In this document: positions 58,221 to 64,000 of the stretch, piece by piece
Numbering within the stretch: the stretch's first letter is position 1
How the letters are laid out: each line of letters opens with the position of its first letter
Origin: Pseudomonas sp. Teo4
GTDB lineage: Bacteria > Pseudomonadota > Gammaproteobacteria > Pseudomonadales > Pseudomonadaceae
Assembly: GCF_034387475.1 (NCBI RefSeq)
Contig: NZ_JAXCIL010000002.1
Coordinates: 1,798,001 to 1,862,000, forward strand
Direction of reading: 5' to 3'
Length of the DNA stretch: 64,000 nt
The notes under the pieces: model-generated
Told to the model about the DNA's origin: nothing
What the model saw: the letters and a program-made list of their open reading frames with translations, nothing else
The model's database searches: none
Made by a program: the position numbers and the translations under genes

Positions 58221-59564
58221 ATGAACACAAAATCCGCCGTCGCCGCTTCACCGGCCGTGGCCGGAATCGGCCGCCACCGCTTCCTGGTCCTGGCACTGAT
58301 TTTCGTCATCACTGTCATCAACTACGCTGACCGCGCAACCCTTTCGATCACCGGCACCGAGGTGCTCAAGGACCTCGGCCTGGACCCGGTGATGCTGGGC
58401 ATGATCTTCTCCGCTTTCGCCTGGGCCTACGCCCTGGGCCAGGTGCCTGGCGGCTGGCTGCTGGACCGCTTCGGCGCACGACGGGTCTACGGCATCAGCC
58501 TGATCCTGTGGTCGCTGTTCACCCTGTTGCAAGGCACGGTTGGCTGGCTGGGGCTGGCAGGCGTGTCGGCGGCGGTGGCGCTGTTCTCCATGCGCTTCAT
58601 GCTGGGCCTGGTGGAGTCGCCGGCGTTTCCGGCCAACTCGCGCATCGTGAGCTGTTGGTTCCCGACCCGCGAACGGGGCACCGCATCGGCGTTGTTCAAC
58701 TCGGCGCAGTACATGGCTGTGGTGGTGTTCGCACCGCTGATGGCGTGGATGACCCATACCCTGAGCTGGGAGCAGGTGTTCATCTGGATGGGCGTGCTGG
58801 GGTTGTTGCTGAGCCTGGTGTGGTTCCGTCTTTACCATGAGCCGCACAGTGCGCCGGGGCTCAGCCGTGAAGAACTCGACTACATGCGTGAAGGCGGTGC
58901 GCTGGTGGACCTTGAGCAAGAGCGCAAGACGGCCAAAAGCAAACCCACCCGCGCCGAGGTGCTGCAACTGTTTACCAGCCGCAACCTGTGGGCGGTGTAC
59001 CTGGGCCAGTACTGCATTACCGCGCTCACCTACTTCTTCATCACCTGGTTCCCGATCTACCTGATCAAGGGCCGAGGCATGACCATCATGGAGGCCGGCT
59101 GGGTGGCAGCGCTGCCAGCCATCTGTGGTTTCACCGGTGGCATTCTTGGCGGCTTCATTTCCGACTGCCTGATCCGTCGCGGCGTGCACCCGTCCAAGGC
59201 GCGCAAGACCCCGTTCGTGATCGGCATGGCGCTGTCCACTAGCCTGGTGCTGGCCAACTATGTCGACGGAAACGCCGCAGTGATCGCCCTGATGACTCTG
59301 GCCTTCTTCGGCAAAGGCCTGGCGGCAGTGGGCTGGGCGGTGCTGTCGGATGTGGCGCCGCAGAAAATGGTTGGCCTGTGCGGCGGTGTGTTCAACGGCA
59401 TCGGCAACATTGCCGGCATCGTCACCCCGCTGGTGATCGGCTTTGTCGTGGCCAGCACCGGCTCATTCAACAACGCACTCTGGTTCGTGGCCGCCCATGG
59501 CGTGCTGGGGATCCTCGCTTATCTGTTGCTGGCCCGACGCTTCGAGCGTACCGGACAGGCGTAG
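58221..59564 (+). CDS. MFS permease, GudP/phthalate-permease-like
   Basis: 447 residues, about twelve helices. NYADRATLSITG and the family loop motif (GGWLLDRFGARRVYG) are typical of the hexuronate/glucarate branch; WFPTRERGTASALFNSAQY follows. The ribosome site GAGGG precedes the ATG. Substrate may be glucarate/galactarate or the acid used by the preceding dehydrogenase. A strong terminator follows. Confidence 0.88.
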   Translation: MNTKSAVAASPAVAGIGRHRFLVLALIFVITVINYADRATLSITGTEVLKDLGLDPVMLGMIFSAFAWAYALGQVPGGWLLDRFGARRVYGISLILWSLFTLLQGTVGWLGLAGVSAAVALFSMRFMLGLVESPAFPANSRIVSCWFPTRERGTASALFNSAQYMAVVVFAPLMAWMTHTLSWEQVFIWMGVLGLLLSLVWFRLYHEPHSAPGLSREELDYMREGGALVDLEQERKTAKSKPTRAEVLQLFTSRNLWAVYLGQYCITALTYFFITWFPIYLIKGRGMTIMEAGWVAALPAICGFTGGILGGFISDCLIRRGVHPSKARKTPFVIGMALSTSLVLANYVDGNAAVIALMTLAFFGKGLAAVGWAVLSDVAPQKMVGLCGGVFNGIGNIAGIVTPLVIGFVVASTGSFNNALWFVAAHGVLGILAYLLLARRFERTGQA

Positions 59565-59584
59565 GCAGACGCTTGAGCAACAGA

Positions 59585-59608
59585 GCCCCGGGAGACCGGG
59601 GCTTTTTT
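59585..59608 (+). terminator. Rho-independent terminator
   Basis: GCCCCGG pairs with CCGGGGC across GAGA, followed by TTTTTT. Confidence 0.9.
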
Positions 59609-59669
59609 CATTTTGGGTATTGCGTTGGGGCTGCTGGGTGCTTGGCGCTAGAGGTGTAGCGATCATGAG

Positions 59670-59888
59670 ATCGAGCGCCGCCCACGCGGCGCATCGCGAG
59701 CAAGGCTCGCTCCTACGTTTGTTTCAGGCCAAGTATGCCTGTGGGATTTGCGCGCGAACGCCTTGGCGCACGACGCGATTGCGTGTCCTGCACAGCAGGC
59801 GGTCGCGCGCTTGTCACAGGTGTTATTGGCCGTAAACAAACGTAGGAGCGAGCCTTGCTCGCGATGCGCCGCGCGGGCGGCGCTCGAT
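59670..59888. repeat. Long inverted repeat, MITE-like
   Basis: Two 55-base arms (59670-59724 and 59834-59888) match at 54 of 55 positions in inverse orientation. The spacer between them is itself partly self-complementary (GCCTGTGGG..., TCACAGG). It has no gene and could fold over almost its whole length. Confidence 0.85.
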
Positions 59889-60259
59889 TTGTGCACCACC
59901 TCAAAACTCAAGTCAGGTCCTCTTCCCCAAACTTCCACGAAGCGTCGCCCCTTCCACATCCAAATGAAAAACAAAACCCTCAATTGGCCAGCAGGCGTGT
60001 TTGGACATGCCATTCACGACTTGTGACGCGATTGGAAATCCAGTGTCGTGATCGCGCACTTACGGGACGTTCTCGTGTAATTTCCCACAGCCTCACGCGG
60101 CTTAAATGAAGCCCAAATTCCGCTGGTGCGTTGCTCTGTGAAGCGTGCAAAAGGTCAACAACAGAGCGCGAGTGACGTGCCCCTCATTTTCCCCAAGGAG
60201 ATTTTTTCGCTTACGTCTGCCCGTCCTTTCCTTGTGTCAGCAAAAAGAGAACAACATCA
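59889..60259. other. gabP leader, no gene seen
   Basis: About 370 bases without a convincing gene. It is less GC-rich near the end and holds GAACAACA just before the gabP ATG, near the Hfq/Crc motif but one base short of the full pattern. No promoter box is clear. Confidence 0.5.
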
Positions 60260-61651
60260 ATGAACACCGTGGGATCTGATGGCAACCTTGCACAAGGTTT
60301 CAAGCCACGTCATGTAACGATGCTGTCCATCGCGGGCATCATCGGCGCCGGACTTTTCGTGGGCTCCGGGCACGCCATCGCGGCGGCCGGGCCAGCCACC
60401 ATTGTTTCTTACTTCGTGGCCGGGACCCTGGTGGTGCTGGTCATGCGCATGCTCGGCGAAATGGCCGTGGCGCACCCCGACACCGGATCATTCTCCACCT
60501 ACGCCGACCAGGCCATCGGCCGCTGGGCCGGCTACACCATCGGCTGGTTGTACTGGTGGTTCTGGGTACTGGTGATTCCCATCGAAGCGCTAGCCGCAGG
60601 GCACGTGCTCAACGCCTGGTTCCCGCAGGTGGACAGCTGGATCTTCGCCCTCGCATCGGTGCTGTTGCTGGCCGGTACCAACCTGTTCAGCGTGGCCAAG
60701 TACGGTGAGTTCGAGTTCTGGTTCGCCATCCTCAAGGTCACGGCGATTCTTGGCTTCATCGGCCTTGGCTTCGCCGCGCTGATGGGCTGGTTGCCCAACC
60801 GTGAAGTCAGCGGCCTGAACACCCTGATGGCCGAATACGGCGGCTTCGCCCCCAAAGGCTGGTCGGCGGTAGTCGGTGCCTTCATCACCGTGATGTTCAG
60901 CTTCATCGGCACCGAGGCGGTGACCATCGCCGCGTCCGAGTCCAGCGACCCTTCGCGCAACATCGCCAAGGCTACTCGCTCGGTGATCTGGCGCATCAGT
61001 ACCTTCTACATCCTGTCGATCTTCGTGATCATTTCGGTGGTGCCGTGGAACGACCCGCAGCTGGCAGTAGTGGGCTCGTACCAGCGTGCACTGGAAATCA
61101 TGAACATTCCCAACGCGGCATTGATGGTCGATTTCGTGGTGCTGATTGCCGTCACCAGCTGCATGAACTCGTCGATCTACATCGCCTCGCGGATGATGTA
61201 TTCGTTGGCCAAGCGTGGGGATGCACCAGCGTTCCTCAACAAGACCTCGAAGGTTGGCGTACCGCGCGCAGCGGTGTTCGGCAGCACCTTGATCGGTGCG
61301 GCCATTGCCGTCCTCAACTACTTCGCGCCCAAAGGCGTGTTCGAGTTCCTGCTGGCCAGCTCCGGGGCCATCGCTTTGCTGGTGTACTTGGTGATCGCCA
61401 TTTCCCAGCTGCGCATGCGCCGTCGCCTGGAGCGGGAAAACGCCGAGCTGAAGTTCCGCATGTGGCTGTTCCCGTGGCTGACCTGGGCGGTGATTGCGTT
61501 CATCAGCGGGGCGCTGGCGGTGATGATGTATACGCCTGAGCATCGGGCCGAGGTAACGGCCACTCTGAGCCTGGCGATTGTGATTTCCTTCCTGGGGATT
61601 GTGACGTCGCGTGGGCATGCCAAGGCGGTGGGGGTGCGGTCGATGGGGTGA
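60260..61651 (+). CDS. gabP: GABA permease
   Basis: APC-family proton symporter for 4-aminobutyrate, 463 residues and about twelve helices. Very close to E. coli GabP: FKPRHVTMLSIAGIIGAGLF, PDTGSFSTYAD, IGRWAGYTIGWLYWWFWVLV, YGEFEFWFAILKV, SSGAIALLVYLVIAISQLRM. Catabolic genes for GABA are not in this window. Confidence 0.95.
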   Translation: MNTVGSDGNLAQGFKPRHVTMLSIAGIIGAGLFVGSGHAIAAAGPATIVSYFVAGTLVVLVMRMLGEMAVAHPDTGSFSTYADQAIGRWAGYTIGWLYWWFWVLVIPIEALAAGHVLNAWFPQVDSWIFALASVLLLAGTNLFSVAKYGEFEFWFAILKVTAILGFIGLGFAALMGWLPNREVSGLNTLMAEYGGFAPKGWSAVVGAFITVMFSFIGTEAVTIAASESSDPSRNIAKATRSVIWRISTFYILSIFVIISVVPWNDPQLAVVGSYQRALEIMNIPNAALMVDFVVLIAVTSCMNSSIYIASRMMYSLAKRGDAPAFLNKTSKVGVPRAAVFGSTLIGAAIAVLNYFAPKGVFEFLLASSGAIALLVYLVIAISQLRMRRRLERENAELKFRMWLFPWLTWAVIAFISGALAVMMYTPEHRAEVTATLSLAIVISFLGIVTSRGHAKAVGVRSMG

Positions 61652-61677
61652 TGGGCCTTTGGGCTGAGTAGGAAAAA

Positions 61678-61707
61678 GAGCACCCAGGACGGGTGCTCTT
61701 TTTTTTT
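61678..61707 (+). terminator. Rho-independent terminator after gabP
   Basis: GAGCACCC pairs with GGGTGCTC across AGGAC, followed by a run of about nine T. Confidence 0.9.
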
Positions 61708-61739
61708 GAAGTGCGCTTTCGAGCCCTGAACATGCAGAC

Positions 61740-62387
61740 TTAAGCGACCACCGGGTAGCAGGCATCGCCCCAAAGTGTTTGCGGGTTATCCAGCATCAAC
61801 AAGATGATCGCCGGTACCAGCTTGCCGAGCAGGTTCGAGCAGTCTCGCAGCTGATCACGGTTCACGCTGCTGTTCCAGGTCGCGCCGCCATGCATCAACT
61901 GGTTGCGCAATGTGTAAATTCGATTGAACACAACGCCAAGTACGGCTGGCGTATCACGGCTGGCCAGTGCCTGATGCGCCACTCGCCGGCCGTTGGCGAA
62001 GCGCTCGGTCCACTGTTGCTCGCTGATCTTGCCGTTCTGGTTGTCCCAGAAACTCTGGAAAACGTACGGGTTGTCCAGCAGCACGCGAATGCTGCCGGAG
62101 AACTCGGACCACACCAGGTTCTCGATCAGGTTGGCCGTGTCGAGCGAACAGAGTTTGTCGAGAAAGGCTTTGAACGTAGATTGTTCGGAGAGGCGGTATT
62201 GCTCGTCGATGTCGGTGGCATAGGCCGAGTTGAAGGCGATCCACAGGAAGATGAAGCGCCCGTCGACATCGTCCGCCTGTTCGGCGCGGTTCAGCCAGCT
62301 CAGCGCGCGATGAACCCGCAAGGTGAGGTTGGGGTGATGACCTTCACGTTCCTGGCGGTGACGGGTCTTGAGTGCTGTGTAGTCCAT
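61740..62387 (-). CDS. HEPN-domain protein
   Basis: 215 residues, mostly helical, no signal or membrane segment. It carries RNQLMH at residues 161-166, the RxxxxH motif of HEPN RNases and toxins, with FNSAYA and FIFLWIAF in the family-like N-terminal helix. HEPN proteins act in toxin-antitoxin, abortive infection and CRISPR systems. It diverges from a large gene, and no small antitoxin-type gene is next to it. Confidence 0.7.
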   Translation of the reverse strand: MDYTALKTRHRQEREGHHPNLTLRVHRALSWLNRAEQADDVDGRFIFLWIAFNSAYATDIDEQYRLSEQSTFKAFLDKLCSLDTANLIENLVWSEFSGSIRVLLDNPYVFQSFWDNQNGKISEQQWTERFANGRRVAHQALASRDTPAVLGVVFNRIYTLRNQLMHGGATWNSSVNRDQLRDCSNLLGKLVPAIILLMLDNPQTLWGDACYPVVA

Positions 62388-62607
62388 GGGATGGCCGATC
62401 CTCGGGCGCGTGAGCGATATGTAAGAATGTGAGTTGTGTCTTAAATATTTACATGTTTTTCGATGAGCTGACGCAGATAGGCAGATGGCTCTATCCCGCG
62501 CTTCGGAACCTGCTCCATTTGTTTACCTGTATGCACAGACAATGTGGACGCAGCGTGTCATTTTGCTTAGGTTATGGCCATTAGACACTACCTGCAAGGC
62601 AGCCTGC
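62388..62607. other. Divergent promoter region of the accessory pair
   Basis: 220 bases, more AT-rich than average, with CTTAAATATTTACATG and CTGTATGCACAG (an imperfect palindrome). No gene. It must serve both the HEPN gene and the large gene. Confidence 0.5.
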
Positions 62608-64000
62608 ATGAAGCGTGAACAGTTCCTGGCACAACCTGAAGTTGCAGCGTTCGTTGATTGGCTCGTGGTCAAGTTGCCCGCCCTCACTTTCAAATTGCGT
62701 TTCAAGTCCAGCAAGTTCGTGCCCGGTGGTTTGAACGTCGATGTACTGGGGTTCGAGCAGGTCATTGGGCACTATCGCTGGAAGGCCAGCTGGAGCGACT
62801 CCAGCCAGCAGCCCGTTGACTCTGCAACCTGGGCCGAGACCCGGCGCTCGCTTGGGCAGTTGCGTGAGTGGTTGGCCAGTGCGGTGAGTGCCAATGATGA
62901 ACAACAGGCGCTGCAGGCCTGCTTGCAGATTCTTCGCTGGGGTGGGGTGAGGGGCGCGATCCCGTTCCTGCACCGGCTGGCGGGGCAGGGAAAGTTGTCG
63001 AGCTACCTGCGCAAGATGGCTGGGCTGATGTCGCTGGACGGTGACAACGACCTGGATGATCTCGATGCAAACAGCGTCGAGCGTTTCGATTCTGGCCTGA
63101 CCAAGATCCATGCGTTGCTCGACCTGACTGGCTCGCCCATTTACGACAGCCGCGTTGGTGCTGCGATCGCGATGTTGTATTCGCAGTTCCGCCAGCAATG
63201 GTCGGGGAAAGGCAAGCCGCTGCTGAAGTTCCCATCCGGTGGTGCCCGTGGTGACCAGATCCGTAACCCAGGTGCCTTTGCAGGCTGCCTGCCGGCGCCG
63301 CAGTTCTCGACGATCGAGTACGCCGAGTGGGCGCGCTGGCAGGTGCGGTTGGGCTGGATCATTCGGGCGGTGCTCGAGCGAACCCAGTGGTTTGCTGACC
63401 AAGGTGCACTGCCGGCTCGCTGTCATGCGTTCGAGGCAAGTTTGTTCATGCTCGGCTATGACCTTCGTTGCTTCGATTTGACGCAGGTGCCCGAGGCGAA
63501 GGATGAGGTACCAGCGGAGGAGGGTAGCGACGAGGTACGCGGCGGCAGAGGGTGGGTGCCCACGGGGCACCCCTTCAGCCAGGTCCTCAAGGATTACCTG
63601 GCCTTCCGTCAGGCGGGGGGTGCGCTCGACAACAAGGCGTCGTTCGTCGACTGGCTGGTGGCCCAACCGCGAGACGAGAAGCCACTTTCGCGTACGACTG
63701 CACAGGGCTACTGCTTTGCGTTTTCCATTGAGGAATTCGACCTGTTCGGTCGGCCATTGGCCGAGCTCAAGCTGATCGTTGCCGGTGGCGAGGACGGGCT
63801 GCGTGCGGCCATGGGCACCGAGGTACTGGAGCCGTTCACCATGGGGGACGAACGTGTGGGTGTGTGCCTGGTGGATGTGCTGATCACCGGCAATGCGTAT
63901 GCCGGTGCAACGACCGAAAAGGCACGCGTCGACGCCATCCTGAGCGCCGGATACGCCGGGACCGAAAATGCCGCCAAGACGTTGATGGCCCTCGGGCGCA
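62608..64000 (+). CDS. Large uncharacterised protein, 3'-partial
   Basis: Open from ATG 62608 to the window end (464 codons, no stop), so the full protein is longer. It starts MKREQFLAQPEVAAFVDWLV; a central part has GLTKIHALLDLTGSPIYDSR and VGAAIAMLYSQF, which recalls the helix-hairpin/OGG-like segments of some DNA-glycosylase-fold proteins, but this is a weak match by eye. An acidic linker (AEEGSDEV) separates it from a second half, whose start (FSQVLKDYLAFRQAGGALDN) again has KASFVDWLVAQP, echoing FVDWLV near the N-terminus. No signal or membrane segment. Function not assigned. Confidence 0.85.
   Translation, partial: MKREQFLAQPEVAAFVDWLVVKLPALTFKLRFKSSKFVPGGLNVDVLGFEQVIGHYRWKASWSDSSQQPVDSATWAETRRSLGQLREWLASAVSANDEQQALQACLQILRWGGVRGAIPFLHRLAGQGKLSSYLRKMAGLMSLDGDNDLDDLDANSVERFDSGLTKIHALLDLTGSPIYDSRVGAAIAMLYSQFRQQWSGKGKPLLKFPSGGARGDQIRNPGAFAGCLPAPQFSTIEYAEWARWQVRLGWIIRAVLERTQWFADQGALPARCHAFEASLFMLGYDLRCFDLTQVPEAKDEVPAEEGSDEVRGGRGWVPTGHPFSQVLKDYLAFRQAGGALDNKASFVDWLVAQPRDEKPLSRTTAQGYCFAFSIEEFDLFGRPLAELKLIVAGGEDGLRAAMGTEVLEPFTMGDERVGVCLVDVLITGNAYAGATTEKARVDAILSAGYAGTENAAKTLMALGR

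Noticed and set aside
62530..62541. CTGTATGCACAG as a LexA box
   Set aside because: The LexA site needs CTG and CAG ten bases apart; here only six lie between them.

Overview
The window is GC-rich bacterial chromosome. Gene order and protein sequences point to a Pseudomonas, most like the P. putida group: the block mrdA-rodA-mltB-rlpA-dacA-ybeD-lipB-lipA, the leuS-lptE-holA block, the phoH-ybeY-corC-lnt block and thiD-thiE-hemL lie close together, and many intergenic gaps carry paired REP elements of the GCCGGCTTGCCGGCGAT or CGCGGGTTTACCCGCG type. No rRNA, tRNA or CRISPR array was found. Both ends are cut: mrdA lacks its first codons and a large unknown gene runs off the right end.

Region 1 (1-9.4 kb, + strand) is cell elongation and envelope: PBP2 and RodA make the lateral wall, MltB, RlpA and DacA trim it, LipB and LipA make lipoate, and an LD-carboxypeptidase recycles muropeptides. 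Region 2 (9.5-25.1 kb, mostly - strand) holds a second MltB-type lipoprotein, the ribosome-rescue factor arfA with a hairpin inside its coding sequence, holA, lptE, leuS, then lnt-corC-ybeY-phoH and hemL-thiE-thiD, with a few small + strand genes between. Region 3 (25.3-33.5 kb) has a 7TM sensor kinase, an AidB-like acyl-CoA dehydrogenase, an IS110/IS1111-type insertion sequence lodged in one arm of a large inverted repeat, AMP nucleosidase and RluE.

Region 4 (33.6-51.0 kb) is mixed housekeeping: two Lrp/AsnC regulators, a DUF6515 secreted protein preceded by a probable non-coding transcript, FieF-type efflux, HrpB and RhlE helicases, YciC, DUF2076 and NYN proteins, an EamA exporter, a TIGR03862 flavoprotein, a histone-deacetylase-like amidohydrolase, a histidine phosphatase, a GNAT enzyme, TesB and a HAD phosphatase. 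Region 5 (51.2-61.7 kb) is catabolic: a quinone-oxidoreductase-like dehydrogenase, then a glucarate unit (FadR-type regulator, MFS permease, GudD) with palindromic operators, a LysR regulator diverging from a 2-hydroxyacid dehydrogenase plus MFS permease, and GabP. Both MFS genes carry an exact AANAANAA Hfq/Crc-type motif in the leader, which suggests catabolite repression. Region 6 (61.7-64.0 kb) looks accessory: a HEPN-domain protein diverges from a large uncharacterised protein, a possible defence or stress locus.

The points most worth following are the arfA intragenic hairpin, the IS110-type element with its possible bridge-RNA region and the broken inverted repeat around it, the unassigned transcript near 34.6 kb, and the HEPN/large-protein pair at the right end.
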